From Verrucomicrobiota bacterium (lineage in GTDB: Bacteria; Verrucomicrobiota; Verrucomicrobiia; Palsa-1439), in contig VHCW01000004.1 in assembly GCA_016871575.1 (NCBI GenBank), forward strand, positions 37,064 to 101,063: a stretch of 64,000 nucleotides of DNA, written 5' to 3'. Within the stretch, counting starts at the first letter, position 1, and each line of letters begins with the position of its first letter. Positions 20,174-29,831 of this stretch are shown here, one piece after another. The notes beneath the pieces are model-generated. The model made no database searches. It had not been told where the DNA came from and saw only the letters and a program-made list of their open reading frames with translations. A program made the translations under genes and the position numbers.

Positions 20174-21355
20174 TCACGCCTTCAGTCCCTTCAAGCTCAC
20201 TTCGAGTTTCTTGTTCTCCTGGAGCAGTTCGTCCATTGTCAGCTTCGCGCGGCGGGCGGCCGCTTCGCGGCCGAGGATGCACGTGAGGCAACCGTCCACG
20301 GAGCGTCGAACAATCGTGTTGCTGAAATCGTTTTTCGTCACAGCATCGTAAAACGACGCGATGTTGCGTTTGGCGCCGTCTTCGTAAAGGTTTTTCACCG
20401 CGCCGCCGCCGTAGTGTTTGGAGCCGCCGCGCAGGAACGCCCTGCCCCAGTAATCAATCTGCGCGTAGGCCGTCGGGCCGTAGATGCGACAGGTGAGCGC
20501 GCCGTCAGTGTTGTTCTTGAGACCCTGCCCGGAGTGGTTGAGGAGCAGGCCGTCCGCGAACTCGAACACGACTTGGCAAATGTCGCGCGAATCGCCGTGC
20601 GGATTGTCGCGGCAGACGCGCGAGGCGCCCATCGCGCTGACGGGACGCGCACCGGCGACCCAGAGCGCGGCATCAATGGCGTGGATGTCGAAGTTGCCGA
20701 TAAAATCGCAGCCGAGCGCGACGTCGTTGATCCACGTGAGGCGCTGGAGCCGGTCGGCGATGGTGTCGGTCTTTGGCGGGTCGGCGAAACCCTGCGTGTA
20801 ACCGAAGGTCGTCATGTAGGCGATCTTGCCGAGCCCGCCCTCGTGGATGCGCTGGACGACGCCTTGGTTGAACGGGTCGGTCGGCATCTGGTAGTCCACG
20901 AAGATGCACTGTTTCTTCCGCGCAAGCGCCTCGATGGCGAGACATCCCGGCACATCCACCGCGACCGGCTTGGCCATATAAACGTGCAACCCGGCGGCAG
21001 CAGCAGCGGTCGCGTGTTGCGGAATGAAGAACGGCGGCGTTTCGAGCGCCACAGCCTCGACACCGCTCTTGATGACTTTCTCGTAACCCGACAATCCGCT
21101 GAACCGGCGCGCCTTGTCCGTGCCGAGTTCGTTGCCGGCGTCGTCGGCGACCTCAGGAAAATAATCGGCAACAGCGTGGATGTCGTAGCCGCCGTGTTGA
21201 CGGAAAAGTTTGGCGATCCATTTGCCGCGTCCGCCGCAACCGACAAGGCCGAGTTTGATCTTGCGCGGTGTGTCTGCCGCGAAACTCAGAGCTGGCGCAA
21301 GCAACGCGGCGGCAGCGGCGCGACTCACAAACTGGCGGCGACTGAGGTGTTTCAT
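20174..21355 (-). CDS. Gfo/Idh/MocA family oxidoreductase (Tat signal)
   Basis: MKHLSRRQFVSRAAAAALLAPALSFAAD; LGLVGCGGRGKWIAKLFRQHGGYDIHAVADYFPE; VYMAKPVAVDVPGC. Confidence 0.92.
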   Translation of the reverse strand: MKHLSRRQFVSRAAAAALLAPALSFAADTPRKIKLGLVGCGGRGKWIAKLFRQHGGYDIHAVADYFPEVADDAGNELGTDKARRFSGLSGYEKVIKSGVEAVALETPPFFIPQHATAAAAAGLHVYMAKPVAVDVPGCLAIEALARKKQCIFVDYQMPTDPFNQGVVQRIHEGGLGKIAYMTTFGYTQGFADPPKTDTIADRLQRLTWINDVALGCDFIGNFDIHAIDAALWVAGARPVSAMGASRVCRDNPHGDSRDICQVVFEFADGLLLNHSGQGLKNNTDGALTCRIYGPTAYAQIDYWGRAFLRGGSKHYGGGAVKNLYEDGAKRNIASFYDAVTKNDFSNTIVRRSVDGCLTCILGREAAARRAKLTMDELLQENKKLEVSLKGLKA

Positions 21356-21507
21356 GAGGACAGTTTGGCCGAAATCTAATCGAAAGAAAAGCCTGTTCTT
21401 GGCCGCTGGACAAGGAGACCCAATCTGGCGATTCATCTCCGGCGATGTTGTGTGCTGCGCGACTGTTATGGTATGCTTTTTGTGATTCAAACAAAGGAGC
21501 GATTCCC

Positions 21508-23508
21508 ATGACGCGAATGTATCTTGCCATCATCGTCTGTTTGATCGGTTGCTGGGGCGGTTCGGCGCGAAGTTCGGAGATGACCATTTACGCCAGCGTC
21601 TGCCAGCAAGCCCGTCAAATCTCCAGCACGTCGCTGGCCCTGCCGATGCCGGCGGCAGAATGGAAGGCGACGCTCGCGCAACGACGCCAGATGTGGCTCG
21701 AAATGCTCGGTCTCTGGCCGATGCCCGAACGCACACCATTGAAGGCGACTGTCACCGGTGTGCTCGAACGCGGAGATTACGTGGTGGAGAAGGTTCATTT
21801 CCAAAGCGTGTCCGGCGCATACGTGATCGGAAACCTGTATCGTCCGGCAAAAGTCACCGGGCGATTACCCGCTGTGTTGTATCTGTGCGGTCACACGAAG
21901 GGAAAAGTGAGCGCGACTTATCAGGCCAACCCGCGTTGGTTCGGCCAGCACGGTTACGTGGCGTTGGTGTTGGACCCGATTCAGTTGGGCGAGTCACAGG
22001 GCGTGCACCATGGAACATGCCGGATGGATCGCTGGGATTGGCCCAGCCGCGGCTACACGCCTGCCGGCACCGAAGTCTGGAATGCCATGCGGGCGCTCGA
22101 TTACCTGGAAACACGGCCCGACGTTGACAAGGATCGGATGGGCGTAACGGGCCTGAGCGGCGGCGGCGTGATCTCGTGGTGCCTCGGAGCAGCGGATGAA
22201 CGGGTCAAGGTCGTTGTCCCGGTCTGCCAGAGCGGAACCATCGAACACGTCGTTGTGGATCGCGCCACCGACGGTCACTGCGACTGCGCGTTCTGGATCA
22301 ACTATTACCGGTGGTGCTGGCCGGATATCGGCGCGTTGATCGCCCCGCGCGCTTTTCTGATGGCCTCCGGCAGCGAGGACGTGCTCTGGCGGCCTTACGG
22401 GTATCGCGACGCGGCTCACCGCATCCGGCACCAATACGCCGCGTTGGGATCGCCGGATAATTTCGATCTGGTCGAAGACCTCACGCCGCACGGGTACACG
22501 CCCAAATTGCGCCGCGCCATTTTCACCTGGTTCAACAAACACCTCAAAGGCGACTCGCGTCCCGTCGAGGACGACGTCACCGACTTTGTGGAACCGGAGA
22601 AAAACCTGCTCGTGTTTGACGGCAAGTTGCCGGAGAACGACGAGATGCGGCGGATTGACACCTTGCTGGTGAAACGGGCGGAACCGCCGGCGATTGCGAA
22701 CCAGGCCGAGTGGCGCTCCCATCAAGACGCCACGCTCAAACGGTTGCGCGAACTCACGTTTCGTCACATCCCGCGCGAGCATGATCCGCGCGTTCGTGAA
22801 TGGCGAGCAGACGGCAGCGCCAAGGGAACCAGTTTCGGCACGTACGTGTTCGATACGCTTGATGGATTGACCTTGCGCGTCAAGACCGCGCGTCCCGAAC
22901 CCGCAAACTGGCCGCTGCACACGGTCGCGTTTGCCGTGCCGCCGGACGCCCGCAGCACATTCACCGGCGGCGGTTCCTCTCGACCGGGCGCGCCGCAGGA
23001 GTTCGCCTCTGCCGGTGTGGAAGTCCGCAACACGGGCGCGACCTCGGTCGGCACCGGCTATCTCTGGACGCTCCGGCGCGTCTATCCGCTCCTCGGCCAA
23101 ACGCTCCCGGAACGCCAGGCCCACGACCTGTTGGCCGGCATCGCCGTCATGCGAGGCAGCGCCGGGACCGGTCCCATCGCGTTGTTCGGTCAGGGCGTCA
23201 CGGCGCCGCTGGCCATTTACGCGGCCATTCTCGACCCGCAAGTCACTGAGGTCATCCTCGCCAGTCCGCCCGAAACGCACACCGACCCGCAGACACCGGA
23301 GTTTCTGGGAATCCTGCGCATCGGCGATCTGCCGCAGAACTTGGCGTTGCTTTATCCGCGCCCGATCACATTCGTCGGCAAAGTTCCACCGGCTTACGAG
23401 TGGACTCAAAAAGTGTATAAGACGTTGGGCGCCGCCGACCGGATCCGGGTGATTCCCAACATCCGGCAATGGAAACCGTGGTCTGCCGCCTCAGCGTCGA
23501 AAAAGTGA
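21508..23508 (+). CDS. secreted alpha/beta hydrolase (acetyl xylan esterase-like)
   Basis: GRLPAVLYLCGHTKGK...DRMGVTGLSGGGVISWCLGAADERVK (GLSGGG nucleophile elbow). Confidence 0.75.
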   Translation: MTRMYLAIIVCLIGCWGGSARSSEMTIYASVCQQARQISSTSLALPMPAAEWKATLAQRRQMWLEMLGLWPMPERTPLKATVTGVLERGDYVVEKVHFQSVSGAYVIGNLYRPAKVTGRLPAVLYLCGHTKGKVSATYQANPRWFGQHGYVALVLDPIQLGESQGVHHGTCRMDRWDWPSRGYTPAGTEVWNAMRALDYLETRPDVDKDRMGVTGLSGGGVISWCLGAADERVKVVVPVCQSGTIEHVVVDRATDGHCDCAFWINYYRWCWPDIGALIAPRAFLMASGSEDVLWRPYGYRDAAHRIRHQYAALGSPDNFDLVEDLTPHGYTPKLRRAIFTWFNKHLKGDSRPVEDDVTDFVEPEKNLLVFDGKLPENDEMRRIDTLLVKRAEPPAIANQAEWRSHQDATLKRLRELTFRHIPREHDPRVREWRADGSAKGTSFGTYVFDTLDGLTLRVKTARPEPANWPLHTVAFAVPPDARSTFTGGGSSRPGAPQEFASAGVEVRNTGATSVGTGYLWTLRRVYPLLGQTLPERQAHDLLAGIAVMRGSAGTGPIALFGQGVTAPLAIYAAILDPQVTEVILASPPETHTDPQTPEFLGILRIGDLPQNLALLYPRPITFVGKVPPAYEWTQKVYKTLGAADRIRVIPNIRQWKPWSAASASKK

Positions 23509-25842
23509 TCACGGAAGCGATGCCGGCAAACGGCTGATCTTCTTCATCAGCTCATCGCGCTCAAACAACGCGGCTTCTTCGCGATGCTTGAGGTAATCGC
23601 GCAGGACGGCTTGAAAATACACCACGTGATCGGGACGCTGGTCGAACTTGATTTGACCTTCTTCGTAGTCGCGCATGGCATCGCGGTCCGTCGCCAAGCG
23701 GTAACGTTTTTGGCGCTCTGCCGGGCCGATGTTCGCTGCGTCTTCCCACGGATTGATCCCTGACGCCGGCCAGCCGTGCTGCGCACAGAGTTGCACAATC
23801 GGCCGCAGGTTGCGGGCCGCAGCGTCGAGATATTCAGCCTTCGCTGCGGCATCGTGAGCGAACAGCAGGCCGTGCACATATTCGAGGTTCCACGTCAGAC
23901 CCGCCGTCGCCGGGTGGGGATAACCCCATCCGCCGCCGGGTTGCTGGACGCGCGCCATCCAGTCGTTGAGCGCGAGGATCGTCGCGCGCAATCGCTGATC
24001 GTTCGGCGTGTGAACAAGCAGGTAAGGCAGGGCGTTGGCTGCGTACTGCACAATGTAAGGTTTGACGAAAGGCGTCTGGTAGCCCGCGGCATCGCTGCCG
24101 ATGTACAAGTCGTGGCCGACAGCCGGTTTGCCGCTTTCCGTGAAAAGCAGGTCAGCGCCCTGTGTGGGCTGAAAGGTTTTCCACAACCGGATGGCGTTGT
24201 CCAGATGCTTGCGGTCGCCGGTGTATTCGTACATCTTCACCGCGTCGGTGACCACTCCAATGGTCCGCGTATAACTTGGTCCCGCGTGCTGGTGGCGCGC
24301 GGACCAATCCGCCGCCGCCTCGGCGGCGTGCCGGTAACGCGGGTCGCCCGTCTCCTCGTGCATCAACCAGAAATTGCTCCAGCCTTTGTGGACGTAGATC
24401 GGCGTGTTGTCGAATCGCGGGTTGAAAGTTCCCGGTCCGTGCGTCGGCTTGTCACGCCACGCGTTTCCCCGGCGACAGGCGCCGTAGTACTTCGGGTTCG
24501 GCCCCCAATACATTCCCAGGTCAAAATAGTTCCGGCACCAATCGTGCGCCACCGCGCGCATTCTTGGATCGCCCCCACGAAACCAATCCTCCCAGACATA
24601 CAACACGTGATTCAGGCGAACAGCCGACCGGTAATTGGGGGTGGTCTGCCGCGGCGACCAACCCCAAGGCATTGAGCCGAGGTCGTCACCCTTCATCTGC
24701 ATGTCCTGCAGGGCGAAGACACACTTTTCGACGCAATCACGGAGCGCAGGATGCTCCACCTTCAACGGAGCGCCGGTTCGGTACACCGCGTCGTACGCGC
24801 GCCAATCGGCGTGGCTGTGCACCGGCGCGTCGAGTTGCGCGGCGTACTCCGCCTTGCGCAGCGGCGCAACCGCCAGTTCGCTGAACCGCCACGCGCCTTC
24901 CTGGATCATCAGCCCTTGTGTCGGAAGATTCTTCACCGGCTCGATCCGGCTCGACCGGACAATGACTGCATCGTTGCTCCGGCTCGCCTCGAATGTCCCC
25001 CGGTTCTGGCGCAACGCGAGCGGATTGACGACGCAAGCCGGCGTGCCGTCGCCGAGCGTGAGTTGCGCGAGCAAGTCCGCGTTGTCCTCATCGGAGAAAC
25101 GCGAGTTCGGATTGCGTCCCAACAGGCGCGCCGGGTGTTTTGGCAAATTTGGGGACTGCGCGGCGGGCGCGGTCAGTTTCCAGCCGAAATCCGGCGTCCC
25201 ATGATCGCCCTTGTTCTTCGCCTGAATCCGATGCGTCAATCGCACTTCGCCGGTGCGATAGACCTGCGCGTCCCATTGCCGGTTCCACTGGCTGCCCGCG
25301 CGGTCATATCGCAGCCAGGTGAATTGCGGCCCGCAATCGAGAACTTGAACGGTCGTTTCCCCTTGCTCAGGTTCCGGCCCGAACGGCTCCATGGTTGCCA
25401 GGAGAAGATTGTCGGCGCTGCGCAGCTCGACGCGCTTTTTCCCAAGCACCACCTTCCCACGGTCGGTCGCGATGACAGACGGAACGCGATCGACCGCTGG
25501 CGTTGACGTTTTGCCGGCTCGATAAACGCCGTTCCTGGTGCTGCGCGGTTCCAGACGCGCCGGCACGCTCAACATCACACGCCGAATCGAGCCGTCCGGG
25601 TGGCGCGTGACGACCTTCGCTTGCACCGGCACAGTCTTGCCGTCGAGCATCACCGCCGCCGGCGGCTGTCCGTCCAGCCAACCGGCCGGCACGGGAAGCG
25701 AAACGCGCGCCACGGTTGTCACGGGCAGCGGCGATGGATTGGAGATGGTGAACTGGATTTCCTTTGCCTTCGCAGGCAACGAGGCCATCACCAACAACCC
25801 CATCACTCCGCCAATCTTCAGCATGACAGACAACCGTTTCAT
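23509..25842 (-). CDS. PcRGLX/YetA-like RIFT-barrel plus alpha-toroid protein (exo-rhamnogalacturonan-lyase-like)
   Basis: IQFTISNPSPLPVTTVARVSLPVPAGWLDGQ...VVTRHPDGSIRRVMLSVPA; C-terminal six-hairpin-like region. Confidence 0.6.
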   Translation of the reverse strand: MKRLSVMLKIGGVMGLLVMASLPAKAKEIQFTISNPSPLPVTTVARVSLPVPAGWLDGQPPAAVMLDGKTVPVQAKVVTRHPDGSIRRVMLSVPARLEPRSTRNGVYRAGKTSTPAVDRVPSVIATDRGKVVLGKKRVELRSADNLLLATMEPFGPEPEQGETTVQVLDCGPQFTWLRYDRAGSQWNRQWDAQVYRTGEVRLTHRIQAKNKGDHGTPDFGWKLTAPAAQSPNLPKHPARLLGRNPNSRFSDEDNADLLAQLTLGDGTPACVVNPLALRQNRGTFEASRSNDAVIVRSSRIEPVKNLPTQGLMIQEGAWRFSELAVAPLRKAEYAAQLDAPVHSHADWRAYDAVYRTGAPLKVEHPALRDCVEKCVFALQDMQMKGDDLGSMPWGWSPRQTTPNYRSAVRLNHVLYVWEDWFRGGDPRMRAVAHDWCRNYFDLGMYWGPNPKYYGACRRGNAWRDKPTHGPGTFNPRFDNTPIYVHKGWSNFWLMHEETGDPRYRHAAEAAADWSARHQHAGPSYTRTIGVVTDAVKMYEYTGDRKHLDNAIRLWKTFQPTQGADLLFTESGKPAVGHDLYIGSDAAGYQTPFVKPYIVQYAANALPYLLVHTPNDQRLRATILALNDWMARVQQPGGGWGYPHPATAGLTWNLEYVHGLLFAHDAAAKAEYLDAAARNLRPIVQLCAQHGWPASGINPWEDAANIGPAERQKRYRLATDRDAMRDYEEGQIKFDQRPDHVVYFQAVLRDYLKHREEAALFERDELMKKISRLPASLP

Positions 25843-26110
25843 ACGACCGTCATGGTATCAGCAATGGATTGACGATGACAAGCCGCCGGGTGTCGTGGGA
25901 GACCCAAAGATGAACCCGGAAGAATCGGCGATGGCCGAGCCGATTCGCGTGCCCGACACGCTGTTGCGCCGCCGTTACCGGCAAGGCTGGCAAGTGCGCG
26001 GCTTGTCATCGTGATTCGGACTCCATGCGTTTGCTGAAGGAATAGCGGTGTTTTCGGGTTCTCGAATTGCATTGAATGAGTCCTGCCATGATGCCGTCCG
26101 AACAAAAGCC

Positions 26111-27337
26111 ATGAAACAGACCCCATCGCTACTGCTGTCGTGCCTCGCACTCTGCCTCACCTCCAACGCCGCCGAGAACTGGCCGCGCTTCCGCGGCCCG
26201 TTGGGCACCGGCCATCACGTGGGCGCGCCGCTGCCCACCCAGTGGACCGCCGACAACATTCTTTGGCGCGTTGAGTTGAAAGGCGAAGGGCATTCGGCGC
26301 CGGTGAATTGGGACCAACGCATCTTCCTCACCGCAGCCCTAGACAAGGGCGCCGTGCGGCTCGTCTTCGCCCTCGATGCCCGCGATGGGAAATTGCTCTG
26401 GGAACAACAAATCCCCTGCGATGCACCGGGCAAGACGCACAAGATGAACAGCTTCGCCACGCCAACCTGTGTCACCGACGGCCAGCGCGTGGTGGCCTTC
26501 CTCGACAAGGCCGGCATCCACTGTTTCGATCTCAACGGCAAACCGCTTTGGTCGCAAAAGCTGGGGGATTTCCCCGGCCCGTGGGGCATCTCCGCCTCGC
26601 CGGTGTTTTCCGGCAATCTCGTCATCCAGAATTGCGACGCCCAAGGCGCATCATTCATCGTCGCGCTCGACAAAAACACGGGCAAGATTGTCTGGCGCAC
26701 ACCGCGCGGCGAAAAACCGATGGGCGGCTGGGGCACACCCGTGGAAATCCGCGCCGGCGCGCGCGCCGAACTGATTGTCGCCGGCGAACACGGCCTCGAC
26801 GCCTACGACCCGGCCACCGGCAAATCGCTCTGGTTTTGCAAGGGATTCAACGGGCGCGGCGAGCCGGGACCGGAGTTTGCCCACGGATTGATTTTCATGT
26901 TCAACGGCAAATCCGGCGACATCTACGCCGTCCGCCCCGGCGGCTCCGGCGACGTGAGCGAGACCCATCGCGCGTGGCAGACGCCGCGTCCCAAGATCCG
27001 GGACATCTCCTCGCCGATTGTCGTCGGCGAGTATCTGTTCGGCATTGACATGAAAGGCAGCGCCACGACCTACGAAGCGCGCACGGGAAAAGTTCTCTGG
27101 TCGGAAAAGATTCCCGGCGCCTACTCGGCGTCCCCGTTTGAATCCCGCGGCCTGATTTACATCAACAACGAAGCCGGCGAGACGCTCGTGATTCGGCCCG
27201 GCCCGAAACTCGATTTGGTCTCCCGCAACTCCCTCGGCGAGCGCAAGGGCGAATTGTTCCGCGCATCGTCCGCCCCGATCAACGGACGGATTTACATCCG
27301 CTCCGACCGCGCGTTGTATTGTGTGGGCATCAAGTAA
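26111..27337 (+). CDS. PQQ-binding-like beta-propeller protein
   Basis: NWPRFRGPLGTGHHVGAPLPTQWTADNILWRVELKGEGHSAPVNWDQRIFLTAALDKG. Confidence 0.85.
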   Translation: MKQTPSLLLSCLALCLTSNAAENWPRFRGPLGTGHHVGAPLPTQWTADNILWRVELKGEGHSAPVNWDQRIFLTAALDKGAVRLVFALDARDGKLLWEQQIPCDAPGKTHKMNSFATPTCVTDGQRVVAFLDKAGIHCFDLNGKPLWSQKLGDFPGPWGISASPVFSGNLVIQNCDAQGASFIVALDKNTGKIVWRTPRGEKPMGGWGTPVEIRAGARAELIVAGEHGLDAYDPATGKSLWFCKGFNGRGEPGPEFAHGLIFMFNGKSGDIYAVRPGGSGDVSETHRAWQTPRPKIRDISSPIVVGEYLFGIDMKGSATTYEARTGKVLWSEKIPGAYSASPFESRGLIYINNEAGETLVIRPGPKLDLVSRNSLGERKGELFRASSAPINGRIYIRSDRALYCVGIK

Positions 27338-27409
27338 GACGCTTGGTATCATTGCGGCAACCGCAACCGGTGTCCTGTCGCACGTGGCGCGGTCATTGGG
27401 CAACAACTG

Positions 27410-29746
27410 ATGTCATCGCTGCACACAATCATCGTCGCGCTCGTCTTTTTCGTGTCGGGCTTTGCCGCGCTCATTTATCAGGTGGCGTGGCAACGGATCC
27501 TGGTGGTGTTTGCGGGCGGCGACGTGTTTTCGGTGACGTTGATTGTGACGGCCTTCATGGCCGGGCTGGGTTTTGGCCATCTGGCGGGAGGCGTCCTCGC
27601 GGACCGGCGATCCCGCGTGGCGAGCCTGGCGTTGTTCGCCGTGGCGGAGGCGCTCATCGCGCTTTTCGGTTTCGCCAGCAAATGGCTGTTGTATGACGTT
27701 CTGTATCTTCAGTGGGGACATCTTGCCGGGTCGCGCGCCGTGACATCGCCCGTTCTTTTCGCGTGCCTGGTCTGGCCGACTTTCTTGATGGGCGTCTCAT
27801 TGCCGCTGCTCGCGCGGGCCGCCGTCACCGGGTTGACGGATGCGCCGGCCGTCATCGGACGATTCTACGGCGTCAACGCCCTGGGCGCGGCGCTGGGCGC
27901 GCTCGGCGCGACTTGGGCGTTGCTGCCGAACCTCGGAATGGAAGGCAGCCTCCGCGTCGCCGGTTGCCTCAACCTGTTCTGTGCCGCGGCGATTCTACCC
28001 GCCGTGTTCCACCTGCGGCGCGCCGGGCAGGAAGTTGGCCCACCGGAGCCGCTCCGCGCCGGGACAGCCGAGGGTGATGCGCCGCGCCGACCGCTGCCGA
28101 TGGGCGCGTGGCTTGCGATTTATGCGTGTTCGGGTTTCATCGCGCTCTCGCTGGAGATCGTCTGGTTCCGGCTGCTGGGTGTGATGCAGAAATCCACGGC
28201 GTTTTCCTTCGGCACCTTGTTGGCGGTGTATCTGGCGGGCGTTGGCATCGGTTCGCTGGCCGGTCTTCGCCCGGCCCGTCGCAGCCGGCGGCCAACAACC
28301 ACTTTTCTTCTGTTGCAGGGCGGCATCGGGTTGTACGTCGGGCTGGTCACGTCGTTTGTGCTGGCGGCGGTTGGCCGGCTCAATGTGTTCCGCGCGTACT
28401 TTGACAATTACGAGCCGCTGGATGTCAACGCGGGCTTTGTCGCGCTGGGCCGGTTTTTTCAGGGGTCGGCCAGTCCGGAGGAATTGACTTTGGCCGGTGT
28501 TTTCGCGGCGCTTTATCTTGGGTTGCCGCTGCTTCTGGTGGGACCGCCCACGATTCTGATGGGGCTGAGTTTTCCGTTCCTGCAAAAAGCGGTCCAGACG
28601 GATTTGGCGCAGGTTGGACAGCGGGTCGGCTGGTTGCAGACGGCCAACATTCTCGGCTGCATGATGGGCGCCATGCTGACCGGCGTTGGCGCGCTGGCGC
28701 TGCTCGGCACGGCGCTTACGTTGCGATGTCTTGTGGCGGGATGCGCTCTGTTTGGACTGGCGGGAATCTGGCGCGCCATCGGTTCGACACGCCCCCGGCT
28801 GGCTGTTGCCCTGCAAGGCGCGCTCGTTGTTGCCGTGGCCGGCTGCGTCTGGTCGTTGCCGAACCGGGAATTGTTGTGGGCGCGGACGCACGGCACGACG
28901 CCCGGCCGCATTCTCGTTGCCGAGGACGGCGCCGGCGTCTCGGTGCTCAAGCCGGATTCCGATGGCCGCTCCACCATCGTCTTCGTCAACGGCATCGGAC
29001 AGAGCTGGATTCCGTATGGCGGAATCCATGCCGCGCTCGGCGCGTTGCCGGCGATGCTGCATCCGAATCCCGTGGATATTGCGGTGATCGGCCTCGGCTC
29101 CGGCGACACGTTGTTCAGTCTCGGCGGACGACCGGAAACCCGGCGACTCGTCTGCATTGAAATCATCGGCGCGCAACTCGACACGTTGCGCCGACTCGCC
29201 CAGACCACTCCCGACCCGGCGCTGCAATTCCTGCTCGATGACCGGCGCATCGAGCACGTCACGGGGGACGGACGGCTCTATCTCATGCACTCCCCGCACC
29301 GGTTTGACATCATCGAGGCCGACGCCCTCCGTCCTTCCAGCGCGCACTCCGGCAATCTCTACTCGGACGCCTATTTTCAGTTGCTCCGCAGCCGCCTGAA
29401 GCCGGGCGGATTTGCCGTGACATGGTGCCCGACGCGGCGCGTCCTGGAAACATTTGTCCGTGTTTTTCCCCACGTGCTTGTCTGCGGCGTCATTGGCATT
29501 GGCAGCAACGAGCCGATCCCGCTGGAGCCTTCCGTCATCCGGCGGCGTCTCTCCACGCCGTCCATTCAGGATTATTACCGGCGCGCCGGCATTGACGTTT
29601 CGCAACTTCTCCAGCCGTACCTCAACCCCGAGGCGCGTCCCGTGCTGATCGGTCCCGAATTCAACCGCTCGGCGTTGACCGACATCAACACCGATTTGTT
29701 TCCGAAGGACGAGTTTTCCCTTCCGTCGCTCTGGAAAAACCGGTAG
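27410..29746 (+). CDS. fused MFS-like membrane / spermidine-synthase-like protein
   Basis: Multiple TM helices (FFVSGFAALIYQVAWQRILVVFAGG), then VIGLGSGDTLFSLGGRPETRRLVCIEI...VTGDGRLYLMHSPHRFDIIEAD. Confidence 0.8.
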   Translation: MSSLHTIIVALVFFVSGFAALIYQVAWQRILVVFAGGDVFSVTLIVTAFMAGLGFGHLAGGVLADRRSRVASLALFAVAEALIALFGFASKWLLYDVLYLQWGHLAGSRAVTSPVLFACLVWPTFLMGVSLPLLARAAVTGLTDAPAVIGRFYGVNALGAALGALGATWALLPNLGMEGSLRVAGCLNLFCAAAILPAVFHLRRAGQEVGPPEPLRAGTAEGDAPRRPLPMGAWLAIYACSGFIALSLEIVWFRLLGVMQKSTAFSFGTLLAVYLAGVGIGSLAGLRPARRSRRPTTTFLLLQGGIGLYVGLVTSFVLAAVGRLNVFRAYFDNYEPLDVNAGFVALGRFFQGSASPEELTLAGVFAALYLGLPLLLVGPPTILMGLSFPFLQKAVQTDLAQVGQRVGWLQTANILGCMMGAMLTGVGALALLGTALTLRCLVAGCALFGLAGIWRAIGSTRPRLAVALQGALVVAVAGCVWSLPNRELLWARTHGTTPGRILVAEDGAGVSVLKPDSDGRSTIVFVNGIGQSWIPYGGIHAALGALPAMLHPNPVDIAVIGLGSGDTLFSLGGRPETRRLVCIEIIGAQLDTLRRLAQTTPDPALQFLLDDRRIEHVTGDGRLYLMHSPHRFDIIEADALRPSSAHSGNLYSDAYFQLLRSRLKPGGFAVTWCPTRRVLETFVRVFPHVLVCGVIGIGSNEPIPLEPSVIRRRLSTPSIQDYYRRAGIDVSQLLQPYLNPEARPVLIGPEFNRSALTDINTDLFPKDEFSLPSLWKNR

Positions 29747-29831
29747 CGGCGCGCGGTGGAGGAATCTGCTTGCGCCAGCCAACACGAAGGCGTAGCCTCG
29801 ACGCCGTTGCTTAACAACAGGAGAGCACACC

